A DNA stretch of 64,000 nt from Pogostemon cablin (taxonomy: Eukaryota > Streptophyta > Magnoliopsida > Lamiales > Lamiaceae), in contig CM042957.1 of assembly GCA_023678885.1 (NCBI GenBank), positions 945,648 through 1,009,647 of the forward strand. Direction: 5' to 3'. Each line of letters starts with the position of its first letter. Position 1 is the first letter of the stretch. The position numbers and the translations under genes are program-made. The notes beneath the pieces are model-generated. The model had not been told where the DNA came from. It worked only from the letters and a program-made list of their open reading frames with translations, and did not search any database. This document shows, piece by piece, positions 10,349 through 22,062 of this stretch.

Positions 10349-13300
10349 TCAGACTGCTACTGCTGCTGCTTCTTTCATTGCTAATCCATTCATCTGAGTG
10401 GCATTAGCTGGTTGTTGCTTGATCGCCTCTTTGCTAGGTTTCGCCACCGGAAGTTCATCGTCCGGGGAAGGAGGGAACGACCTTCCACTGCTACGAACGA
10501 GACTTTTGATGGCCGATATAAGTTCCCCGTCCTTCAACAACGACTCCATTGTCACGTGTGCTCCTGATTAGCACGATAAACGACATTATATACAATTATA
10601 GCATGTAGTTTTCGACCAGAGAGAGAAGAGAAGACACACGATAACGCCAGTAGTGTTTCGGATTTGTGGGGTCGTTTATCGTCTCTTCAACAGCTGGGCG
10701 CGTCGTGTATTCTTCTTTCAATGCCAGTAGATCCTGTTCAAAAGAATGACAAGAGTTGTGGCAAAATCTTCAAACAAGCAAGGTTTAACATCTTAGCTCT
10801 GTAAGAAAAGGTTCAGTTGAAATACCTGAAGTGGGAAAATCGCCCACATTGATGGAGATTCAACATGCTGACGCAAAACAAACTTGGCAATTTCAGGAGT
10901 GCACGTATCGGGTGGTAGCAAGTCGGAGCCCACCACCGTCTGGAAATATCTACGCCTTCGCTCTTCATCTTCCTCCCACCAAGCTCGGAGGGTTGAGCAA
11001 TCGTGACATGATGGAGCACATACCTATATGGTGACCATATTGAGTTCAATTGAACAAGCTAAAGGAAACTCTGCTTGTTGCAATGGATGGAGTTTACCGT
11101 CATATAACTATACTGCGAAGGAATGCCAAATTCGACACCAGGGTCACTCGGCATGCGTTGTATACGCAATCCAATGAGGCCCAATTCTTGCATGACCTGC
11201 ATTAAAGTTAGTGTCACAGTTGATTTAACATTTCTAGCATAGCATGTCTGTGACGAGGAAGTCGCGAAAATCATACAGGGTGAACACAAGAAGGAATCAT
11301 CCCAAGATCTTCTCCACAAGCCAACATATCAGATGAGTTCAAGAGAACAGGTAATGTCTTGAGCGCATTTTGACGCCACAGAGTTTCTTGCCTCTGGAAA
11401 TAGTAATCGTAATATAGTCTTTTAAGCACATTTTTGCTGCAAAAATTGGTAGTCAGTCAGATGGCATGGCACCCCCCTATACACTCAGAATTGATGATTT
11501 TATTGGTTGGAGTAACATGATATAGAATAGACAAAACGATTACACAGTACCTGTGATCATCCAAATCCTTGAAGCTTGATGTGTCTTCAAGATTGAAACG
11601 GGGATAAAAGTATTTCGGATCTTCGGGGTCTCTGATAAGGACTACATTCTGAAATGGAGAACAATAACAGAACCAGTAGTGAGAGCATATAAGGCTGTAT
11701 AGCAATATAATTTTTTTTGGAAGAGTAAACATGTTGCAGTATTTAAATCAGATGTTTTCTGAGCTAAAGACTGTGTTTGCTTCACCCTCAAGCCCATATC
11801 AAAGAAATATATACTTGCCTGATTGAGATCAAAGAGGTTGCGTCGAAGTTTTTCTTCACCCTCAGGAAAGATGGATCTCTCTAAGCATGACTTCAGCTTG
11901 GATGCAATTTTCTTTTCAGTACTGCAGTCCTCCTTGAACTGCATTTATCATAGGCTAAATTGTTAAGGTTCGACAAGCTGTATCTGCATTTCAAGACTCA
12001 TAACTGTCGCATCTTTTGTCGAAATGAGATAGGATGACAATTAAAAACATGAGTTTTCCTCCTAACAAGTTTCTTCGACACAAGATTTTTATTTAAGTAA
12101 ATTCTTTAGCAAATGATGATGAAACATCTATAAATAAAAACTAATTTGTCAATCACCTCAAAATGATCCTTCTGATACTCATTTAAAAAGTTAGCAGCGA
12201 TTACAGTCCACGAAGCCCCAAACTTGTCCTGAAATAGAATCATGTAGACGTCGTGAAGAAAATTAATAAGCAATTGTGATACAAGGAAACGAAACTAGAC
12301 GAATAATGATGCTACCTGTAACAGTTGTTGCCTAATGTATGGTTGGCTCAAGCGATTAAAATCCCATATTCCTTCCTTTTCAAGTTCTTCCTAAAATAAA
12401 ATTTGTGAAATGGAAGTTAACATGGCTGAATCCTAGTTAAAAAATAAGTATTAACATACCTGGCTCAGAGGAATGGATGGTCGAAATTTTCCACAAAGTC
12501 CAGTCATTGCATGATCTGGAAGCTCCCAGATTCTGAAAAATCCTAGAATATGATCAATTCTGTATGCTGTGAAGTACTTTGCCATCTGTTAACAAAACCA
12601 CAGACGCTCTTGATTTGAAATCTAGAAGACAGAGGAAGATCGACCGGAGAGATATGAGATGAAAATATGACCTGCGTTAGACGAGCACGCCACCACGCAT
12701 AGTTATCCTTGGACATCTCTTCCCAGTTATAAGTAGGAAAACCCCAATTCTGTCCATTTTTATCAAAATAATCTGGTGGTGCCCCAGTTGAAGTGTTCAT
12801 CCTAAAGAGAGTTGGATACACCCATGTATCCACACTATTCCGATCAACTCCAATTGGGAGATCTCCTTTTAATACGACTCCTCTCTTTCTTGCATATTCA
12901 GCAGCTTCTGATAACTGTTTTCACCCATATAAAAGTGCTTTGAGGTGGAAGTTTAGATCAAACATAAATATTCACAAGATAAAATCAAAAGGCTCACTTG
13001 TTCATGTAAATGGAATTGGACATAGTAGTGAAAGCCAATTACATCGAAATGCAAGCTCTCTTTCGAAACTAGTTTCTCAAGCTGAAGATAAAGAACAAAC
13101 GGTCAGCACTGTCGAGACAGCGTAGGAATATACTTTGAACTTGGATTAGTGTTGTTGTATCCATCCAACTATTAATGATCATACAATTACCTTGTCATTT
13201 GAAAAAAATGAAAAACGACCCCACTGACTGTGATCTGATGTTTCGAAAAAGTTCCTCAGGAAACAGAAAGCTGCATAAGGTTTGAGCCAATCCTGTTGAC

Positions 13301-15442
13301 AGCAATGCAGAATTATAGTTTCAACCAGTAAGTAGCCTTAATAAATCACTAGCAAACAAAATCATTGTAACCTGATTCTCAGAAAAGAAGGTCTGGTAAG
13401 CATCCGAACTGAATACAGTTTCCTTCTCCTTTGAATAGATTTTCTTGGCAATCGAAAGTTTTGCGGCCATGGCACCCTCATAATCCACATCCTGCAAGGA
13501 ACCTTGGTTAAGACAAAGCTTCAAAGAAAATACCCAATAAAGAATCACTACCTTTTTATCAAGGGCTTTTCTGCTCTGTTGTATCTCTTGCTGCACAAAA
13601 CGAATTAGACATTAGACGTCATATATTAATTTTTTCTAAAATTAGCAGATCATAGACCATACCATGATATCATCTGAGAGATTCTCTGAAAGAGCTTGCA
13701 CTCTTAGGTATAATGGATGCAATGCAAATACTGATAGAGAGCTGCATGGCAAGAAGATTCATGAATGATAATAAAAAAATCGTGTTTACACATATCATGT
13801 GTTTCCTTTCCCCCAGCCAGTGATATTTATGTCACATGTATTAGGGTGGCTTCACTATGAAGTACCAAAGAACAAGAAACTACAATTAGGTCAATCAGAC
13901 TGCATGGAATAACAATTTACCTGTAAGGATATGAGTCCCACCACATTCCATGTACAGAGGTGTCGTTGATTGGCAATAGCTGAACCAAATGGAAACCTGA
14001 TTCAACTGCCCAGTCCACGAGTATCTTCAAATCAAGAAACTCCCCGACTCCGACATCATCTTCTGATCTCACAGAAAACATGGGGATTGCAATTCCAGTA
14101 CCCCTCCAAGGCATTTCCTAACAGAAAATTTTACAACTAAGTAAAGCTTAAGAAAGAATTGATTGCTTAATTTTCCATAAATAGCTTACTCGCATTAGGC
14201 CATCGGAGAGAATAATATGCTTGGGTTGACTAGCTGAGAAGTCAACAGAGAGTTCCCTATTGCCACCAGTTTCCATACCAAAGCTTTTACCTTTGCCATA
14301 CTTACAATATCTGTATGTAAGCATTGTTAAGGAGACAGAGACATTTCAAATTATGCATAGACAGATAAGATAAAGAGGCATAAAACATGTCTCTCTCAGT
14401 AGCCATAAGCGGAAGCATAAAGGATATTTTATAGGAAATTCATCTTTTCTCATTACAGATTCAGCTACCCAAACTGATTCACCAGCATAGTTGAGTTTGA
14501 GTGCATTCTCAGCCTTCCATTGCCCCAGCTTTGAAGGACTACCAATCACATAAATCTACAAATGTTCAAGGAGCAAAACATGAATGAGATGAACTTGAAA
14601 GATGCTGCGAATAGCACATGTTAAAATAGCGAATTGTCACTTGGAAAATAAAATTTTACTGTTGTGTCATCTTCAATATTTGGGCAGCAAATCCTGAATT
14701 GCACTACGACTGAATCTGTTAATCACATTTCAAAGAAAAATCAATATGCCTGGAATGAAATTTACAATGCTCAAAGAATTGCATTTGAGCCTTGAGAGAA
14801 ATAAAGTTACCTTCATTATCCAACACACTCTGAACTGAATCAGGGGGGCTCTCCACTTTGCGACTATAGCTTCTGCGAAATATGACATCCTTAAATGCAC
14901 TTCTTAAGGGTAGATCGTCAGAACCAGTCTACACTTGGAATTACAACAATCTCGATTAGAAGCGTCTGATTGTGGTAGAAATGTGACATCTTAAAGGCGC
15001 TTCTTAATGATAATCTCAAAAACTCCACATTCAATATAAGAGAAAACTAGAAGTAGAAAAAAAAAAAAAAAAAAAAAGAGACGTTGAATACCTGCCATAG
15101 ATCATGAAGTTGCACCAACTGCCCTTGAACACCATTAGGTAGTAGAAGTTTTCTTTTCTTTCCAGCCTCCCATCTTATCACATTTTTTGCATCATCCACC
15201 ACATAATAACTGTACTCACAACTAAAACCAACTGGAACAGGTACACTCCCAGACCATATTAACTCGTCCCCTTGATGAGAAGGCTTCAACAGTAGACCTT
15301 TTTTCACATTCCAAGAGCCTAGCACAGCTTCGGAACCACATACCAGTAGGGACTGCCCCCAGTGGGTATAATAAGGTATTCTGAAGGTCACAATCACTGA
15401 ATTTGATGTTTTGCTCCCAGGAAACAATCCTAGGTTAGCCAT
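10349..15442 (-). CDS. DPE2: Disproportionating enzyme 2, cytosolic 4-alpha-glucanotransferase (GH77)
   Basis: About 20 exons on the minus strand rebuild a plant DPE2, which moves a glucosyl unit from maltose to cytosolic heteroglycan during night-time starch use. Exon 1 (15092-15442) gives MANLGLFPGSK and the first CBM20 starch-binding module; the second is around IYVIGSPSKLGQWK (~14.5 kb). The GH77 core runs from EMPWRGTGIAIPMFSVRSED (~14.1 kb) through GDLPIGVDRNSVDTWVYP, GWWRARLTQ-type segments, AYRIDHILGFFRIWE (nucleophile Asp) and CGEDLG (acid/base Glu, ~11.3 kb). It ends with CAPSCHDCSTLRAWWEEDEE, the penultimate …PKHYWRYR exon (~10639-10736) and a tail with MESLLKDGELISAIKSLVR. One intron (14317-14427) is U12-type AT-AC. 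The last intron does not join in frame with GT-AG sites (see findings). Exon borders not listed are approximate. Confidence 0.92.
14317..14427 (-). other. U12-type AT-AC intron in DPE2
   Basis: On the coding strand the exon ends …CCTATAA and the intron opens ATATCCTTTATG, the U12 AT-AC donor consensus. It closes …TCCTTAACAATGCTTAC, with a perfect U12 branch site TCCTTAAC (+ strand 14326-14333) about 10 nt before the AC end. Splicing gives …FPIKY-RYCKYGK, the expected DPE2 sequence. No GT-AG pair restores this join. Confidence 0.88.
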
Positions 15443-16345
15443 GCTTTAAATCTACAGAAACAAAACCATGAGTCATGCAAGTTTACAACTAAACATGTCC
15501 AAAATGGGATATCTAAAGAACCATGACAATAGTGAACACAAAAAAGCAATATTGTGAACTGTACTTTAATTTTTCGGATCAGATTGGATGTACAAAATCT
15601 TGATCACAAAAGACGAAAATAACACAACATCCATAGAGAAAGCTAACAAAAAATAAAAAATGGAAATTAAGAAAGCAAATTCTTGATTTTAAAATAAATA
15701 CTTATAAGAGAGAGAGAGAGGCGTGAATTAGTGCTCAGAAAGAGAACTAAAATCACTGCGAAATCTTGAAGCCAATAACACAACAGCCCTACAAAATAAC
15801 GTGGCAACTTGATTAGAAGTTCAAGAAAAGGGGCCAAGAAAGTAGAATCTTGAATTCTTGATAGGTTAAAGAGGGAAATCAAGAAAATAATATAAATTCT
15901 TGATTTAAAAATAAATATATGAGAGAGGCGTTACTCAGAAAGAAAACTACGCGGAATTTTGAAGCCAAAAGACATACAACAGTACAGCAACCCCACAGGC
16001 TGATGGAAGGAAGTGGCACCTTGATTGGAAGTTCAAGAAAAGGGTAAAGAAATCAAGAAAGTAGAATCTTGATAGTGAAAAGAAAAGGTTCAGAGCGAGG
16101 CATTACGTAAAACTTTAACCAATCATCTCACTCTTTGAGACATCCCAGAAAGCAAACCCTCAAAAATGCAATATCTAAAATTCCGAAGAATATCCACCGG
16201 CATTACCAGTGGCATTAGAGGAGAAAAGCAACTTAAAAACAGATAAACCTACGGAAATAGAGTTCATTATTTGTAAACCGTACCTTAGGAGAAATTACGC
16301 TCCTTGAGAGAACAGAGGAGGAATCAGAAGAAATGGTTTCCATTC
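15443..16345 (-). other. DPE2 5' leader region with an internal tandem duplication
   Basis: DNA between the DPE2 start codon and the likely 5' exon (~16270-16345). It holds a diverged direct duplication of ~185 bp: ~15675-15855 and ~15893-16072 share TTCTTGATTT…AGAGAGGCGT…GAAGTTCAAGAAAAGGG…AGTAGAATCTTGA. It is probably a 5' UTR intron. Confidence 0.45.
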
Positions 16346-16498
16346 CAGTGGTCTTGAAATAGTGAAAAGAGCCAGTTATATGGTTTATTATATAGTCGAA
16401 CGAATTCTTGATTTTTTATTTTTTTTTTAGGGTGACAAGGATAGAAATACGGGAAGATATTTTGCCATGTGAGAGGCTAGATTTTAGCGGAAGAGTAA

Positions 16499-16534
16499 TT
16501 CCCTCCCACCCCTCCCACCCCCACCCACCCCCCA
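16499..16534 (-). promoter_or_regulatory. Potential G-quadruplex upstream of DPE2
   Basis: The + strand is a run of C-tracts (CCCTCCCACCCCTCCCACCC and more). On the minus, DPE2-sense, strand it gives at least six G-runs of three or more with 1-2 nt loops, ~150 bp before the presumed DPE2 transcript start. Confidence 0.45.
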
Positions 16535-16787
16535 AAAAAGGCCTTTTCTTGTTTGGACATTATATCAATCAAGTATATAAGAACTCACAGAAGGGATCTC
16601 CCTCTCTCTTCTCACACATGCACGCAGTCGTCGGATTTTCTCGCTCATTAATTATCTGGCAAATAAAGTTCGCAATTATAATACTAATGGTCAAATACAC
16701 GTGCAGATTCCTTGATTAATGGTTAATTTACACGCTTAAAACTGATTTCTTGGACCTCTTGGCAAATCTTACAACGGCGAAAGACAT

Positions 16788-16990
16788 TACTCTCTCGTAA
16801 GTTTATAAGATATTCATTTTATTATTTTTTGCGTCCACTCCAAGTATTCATTTTCCCTATTTAGTAAAAAAGTAAACAATATGGCCACCACTTCCCTCTA
16901 ATATAACTACCCACTTTACATATAATAATAATACTCCTTAATCCACGTGCAAAAAGCAAATGGATACCTTAGATTTAGACGGAGGGAGTA
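16788..16990. mobile_element. Stowaway-type MITE
   Basis: Left end TACTCTCTCGTAAG, right end GACGGAGGGAGTA (inverted TACTCCCTCCGTC), 203 bp, AT-rich interior sharing the TTAC-TATTTTTTGCGTCC type of sequence seen in the copy at 5121. It lies upstream of DPE2. Confidence 0.65.
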
Positions 16991-18358
16991 CAATTTTGCA
17001 GTTATTATATTCACCTTTGCAACTCTATGAATGCTACTTTCTTGATCGTATCATTTGTGCTCGTCATTGATATCAAAAGTATATTGTCATATCTTCTTGG
17101 ACACTGAACATTGTCTTTACAAAATAAATGTAAGAAAAAACGAAAAAGATGATTGTAACCGTTGAGTCTCTACCATCCTTATAATTTTGTTCACTTTGCA
17201 AAGAGCCATAAGAAAATATACATTTTTTTAATTTCCAATTGGTTAAATATCTTCCCTCCTAAACAAAAATATCTTGGTCTGTTCTCCTCACAAATAAATT
17301 AATTTTTAATTTATATCTTGAAGTTCCAATTAAACCTCCCCTTTAGATTTATTCAAATAAAGATTGATTCCCAGAAGAATAATTTGGTGTAGTGTATAAT
17401 AAGGATCTTCATTCAGTATATAGGAGATGAATTTACTCACAATCAACCAATCCCACTAAGGATTCACGGGTTTTCTGGAGATCCATTCACATGTCTCAAT
17501 TACTACTTCAACTAACATAAGGGGAGATAGAATTGCAAAAGGTTTGCATACAAATTCTGTCATAAATTAGTTCACATACCAAACACTCACACTCCTGAGA
17601 TAACTTCTCACATGGAGCACATGGCATTTCCAGATTAATGAATTTAGGCCTTTGATGGCTCATATCATATATCTTAGCTCAATAAGAACATCAATTATAA
17701 TCTCCCATGAAAGCCATTAAAACAATATCATATGCCTAGAAACAGAAGATCGCAGTAATCATGCATTTTGCACCCTCAAGAAACCTCAATTTATTGAGTT
17801 CAGAGACTTCCACAGCTGCTTGGATGCCCAGATTTCCTCTGGTTTTAAACAAGTACATTGCACTTGAGTAGATATAGCAATGATTGGACGTTGAAGGGCC
17901 CATCAAGCTCATCGGCCCTAAACTGATGAGTTACAGACCACCAAATTCTAGGTAACATGTTTAAGAACAAACGTAAAACCATCATGGTGAAAAATTATGG
18001 CTTGTGGACTTGTAAGAGAATGGGGGAAAAAAAGTGATGTTTACACTTTACACATCTGTCAGATTTTTCCCTCCTCAAATTTATGATGGAGATATCATAC
18101 ACGAGTAAGTGGCCATGGCAGCCATGATAAGCCTGTCACCTGTGTGACTTTGACCTTCATGTGACTAGCCACTCAGGATTTTACTCAATATTTACACGTT
18201 CAAGGTACGTATATGCACTTAAGAGTGAGAGGCATGCCCTTTTGGCATTGCTCTCACAAGTAAAACCTCTGCCTGGATTGCTAGCTCAGATAGATTCTGA
18301 TGTCCAGAAGCATTTTTGTGTTCATCTCTGAACGTATGGCTTTTACCACTTTCTGCAG
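16991..18358. other. Intergenic and 3' flank of the proline/serine-rich protein gene
   Basis: No gene is recognised. The part nearest 18358 is the 3' UTR of the minus-strand gene; the rest is ordinary AT-rich spacer. Confidence 0.35.
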
Positions 18359-21300
18359 CTACAATCTCATTCCAAGTAATATAAATACCAGTAGAGTCCA
18401 CATATCGGAGGAGATGATTCTTGCAGAAGCTGCAGAATAAGCATGCTCATATCAGCATTTTCAAAGGAGTGTATTCAGATCAACATGGACAACTGAACAT
18501 GCATTATAATTATTGCTAGGGACTGATAGAAATCAGAACATGTCAAGATCATGATTTTTAGGTCATTCCATAATAACATTAGAAAGAAGGGAGTGTATAT
18601 TATAAACTCACCAGGAGATGGAGAAGGTGACATTAGTGGCATCCTCTCCGAAGGCCTTGCATGATATTCAACTCGTGATGGGGGCTGACTATGAGCATAA
18701 GCTGCACTTGGGGCCGAGCCTTTTGCAGAAACTGGAGAAGTTTTGGGTGCGTGTTTACCTGTTTCCTTTGGCTGCGCAGGAGAAATATGTGGTGCATAAA
18801 CTGGTGGTGATGAAGGTGCCATCTTAGGGAGCTTGTGCTTCCAAGGAAACCTATTACTGTAACCAAAACGACAACCAGGAGGTTCTGCTGCTTTATTCTT
18901 CGCAGGGGCAGGTGAAGGCGTTGGTGATGCTTTCCCATTCACTGGTTCACCCTTCACAATTGATGGTGAAGGTGAAACACTAGGAGAAAGTCTGGAATCC
19001 TGGTGGCGGTGGTGGTGGCCTGGGAGGTGGTGGGGGGACCTTGATGTTGGAGATGGGGAAGGCGATGGAGACGGTGATGGACTGCTTCCATCACTCCCAA
19101 GGGAGTGTTGTAACACGGATGAAAGACTAACTTGCTTCACCCGACCAAATACAGTGTTGTTCAGACCAAGATTTTTGTGTGATTTAATAGTTTGAGCCAA
19201 CTGCTTTATCCTGGATTTTGAAGGAATACCCACTGCCAAGAGAACTTGGGACCGAACTATTGTAGGTGGAGCCACGGTTGAGCCTTTCTGATTAGTCAGC
19301 CAAATATACAAATTCTGTGTTCCAAAAAAAGCAGCAAAAATGAAGAATATCAGTAGATGAGATGTTGACTCATTGAGAATATTTCAGTCTTTTCTTCTAA
19401 GAGTCTACTAGCTTACAAATGAATAACAGTGATATCATTTCATAATTCAAGTAAGAAAAACAATATAATTTCAGACCTCATATGGAGCCAAACGCAAGCC
19501 TAGTTTCAGTTGGCTTGTCAACTCATCAAAATTGTTCATTATTTGATCAATGGAGTTGTTCAATGTGAAGTTGAAAAGGAGTTGAACACTTTGCCAAAGG
19601 AATGCCCTCTGATCAGGAATGACAGTAATCCCTCCTCTAAATTTAAGCACATCAAATGAAAATGGACGCCCAAACAAAGGTGAAGTGAAATCAACAAGTG
19701 ATTGGTTTGTAATTAGTACAACTAAAGCGGATCTGATTAAACTTTGTGTTGTCACGTCAGATTCAACTGCAAATACAACCTTTGTGGTGTTTGGTCCAGC
19801 TGGTTCTAAAGATATTACTTCTACCTGCCAAAAGAGGAACATGAAATCAAGATTAGGAGAAAATCGAGAACATATTCAATGTTTAGGATATACAAACTGC
19901 ACTACTGCAATTATAGTAGTTCCATACGACAGAGGATAAATAGAGCAGGCAAAGTTTAATTTCGATCAGAACCAAGAGTCTCGGGGAGTACCTTAGTAGA
20001 GGAGTAGGGCATTTCATCAAAAATATAATCCTCAAGTTGCAATATGTAGTCTTCAAGATAGGAAGCTGACTTATTCAGCATAAAACTTGCGACTACATCA
20101 TGACCTGGAGAATGTCAAACTGATATTTATTAGATCAAAAATAAAATGCTCCAAAATTAAAAATTGGAACTTACATTGACATCTCTTTTGCAAAAACAAT
20201 GTCGCGTGATATTCATAAAAAAAGAATTAGAAAACCACATAAATATCCCCCAAAATGTGTCATGTGTCCATAAAAGTTGATTAAATTATTAGTAGTAGCA
20301 GATAGAATGAGTGAGTTTTACATCCTAATTCATTTCACAATTTTATGGGAATATGCCTACCAGCAAAAGAACTTCCTAATGAGCCATATATAAGACATTA
20401 AAATGTAAATGCAGGCAACAGGACCTTATCTACCGACAGAGTTGCAGACTTCCTAATGAGCCATATATAAGACATTAAAATGAAAAACTAGAATATTGTC
20501 TCGAAATAGATAAAACACACATACTGTTGGACAGAGCATTTGACACCTAACGAGCAATAAAATTCACTCTTCTATCTATCATATAATAGACCTTGACAAA
20601 ATGCAGCAATAGGTTTAATTTCTATACTTCACACACTGCACATTAACTAGGTTGGAAGTTCTAGTGCAGAAATGTACAGCCTCCATATTATTAATATGAT
20701 TTTGCTGGACTTCAGAAACTAAACAAATTAAACATATGATAGAGGAAGTAAAATCCATGTCATCAACCAATGGAAGCCTTCGATTTGTTACTTACCAGAT
20801 TACAAATTAATATGGACCAACAGATTATATTACGAAAACTGGCTTTTCAAGTGATCATGTTAGAATGAGGACAGGCAAAAGTATGATTACAAAGCCGGTA
20901 ATCCCTATGATCTCATTGATTTGTACAGTGATAATCTAAACTCAATAGAAACACCCACAATTTTAACTCAAAAATTAGTAAGCACAGTTGCAAATTCAAT
21001 GTTAACTAAAATCTTGAAAACAAGTCCTCAAGAAGAAAGAGAAAGACTCATATTGACTCGAAATTACTAGAAGAGGAAGGAATAGACCATCAACCACCCC
21101 CAAGCGTCTGAATCCAACAACCACTGTGTATACCCAGTGATTCACAAGTGCCAAAAGGCATAATTATGAGTAATTATGACCACATACCTCACAAATAGAT
21201 CTGCATTACTATGATGATAATGAATAACTTAAAAAACCAAGAATTCCCAATTTAAAATTAACAAAGATTGATTCACAAAGCCCACAAACCTGCATAATCA

Positions 21301-21527
21301 AGATCCAGATACTGATGATCTCCAAATCGAAAGAATGGCAACCAAAAAATAGCAGACAAGAGCACTGCAACACCAAGAACCAAAACAAAAACACATCTAA
21401 AAGTCACCAACTTCTTAGCCCTAGTGCAGCTCAAGCAGCATCCATTACTATCCCCTGCACCAGGGTTTGTACCCTGAGCATCAAGAATTGAACTTTGCAA
21501 AGGCTGCACATTCTCTGCCTTGCCCAT
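18359..21527 (-). CDS. Membrane-anchored Pro/Ser-rich protein (DUF7036-like)
   Basis: Five exons in phase: 21527-21290, 20104-19992, 19824-19477, 19314-18612 and 18429-18359, giving ~490 residues. After a cytosolic-type N-terminus with Cys-rich GCCLSCTRAKK comes one hydrophobic segment (~res 42-65, CVFVLVLGVAVLLSAIFWLP), a signal-anchor. A conserved extracellular-type domain follows (HDVVASFMLNKSASYLEDYI…, VEVISLEPAGPNTTKVVFAV…), then a low-complexity region rich in (SP)n, His and basic residues, typical of hydroxyproline-rich glycoproteins. The last short exon reads ASARIISSDMWTLLVFILLG and ends in RL-stop, a hydrophobic tail like a GPI signal. The match to the plant DUF7036/HRGP group is from memory. 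Its function is unknown; a plasma-membrane or cell-wall role is inferred. Intron 1 (20105-21289) contains a 35-bp direct repeat (20371-20405 and 20448-20482). Confidence 0.8.
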
Positions 21528-22047
21528 TGCAGAAATTTTAGCAATGTGGGTTCCCCTTGTGAGTCTTTCTTGTTGAGTAAATCTCCATAGCTTCTCTTCT
21601 TCCCTTTTCTCTCTCCTTTTTCTTGTTTCTGTGTTAAGAGATAGGAAATTTTGGGTGAGTGGTTAGAGATGGAGAAAAATAATGTTTTTACTTTAGGGTT
21701 TGAAGTTTGAAGTGTGGCGTAACTTCAGCAGATCAACTGCTCATTTCATTTCCTAGCTGTGGGATAAAGACAAGTAAAATGTGTTGTCATATTTTTGTTG
21801 TGGTAGTAAAGTAGTAACACATACTCTGAAACCATACAAATTTTGGGTCATTGGCTGTATTATTCATGTTTTTGTTTGTTTTTGTGAAAGATTCATAAAT
21901 TCTCTCTTAATTTACAATAATTAAATTTTATTGAATTTTAGCTTTAGAAGAGAAAGAATTAACACATTTAAAAATTAATATAATAATAATTTTTAAAATA
22001 AAGCTGAAAGTGATATTTAGTTGATAAAATCATTTTATGGACCATTT
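21528..22047. other. Promoter/leader side of the Pro/Ser-rich gene
   Basis: 5' UTR and promoter of the minus-strand gene up to the SINE target site. A pyrimidine-rich (CTT/TTC) tract at ~21570-21630 probably belongs to the leader. Nothing else is recognised. Confidence 0.35.
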
Positions 22048-22062
22048 ATAAATAATTTCTTA

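Noticed and set aside
18219..18401. Minus-strand frame as the last exon of the Pro/Ser-rich gene
   Set aside because: Splice phase from the preceding exon uses another frame that stops at 18359-18361 after a hydrophobic tail.
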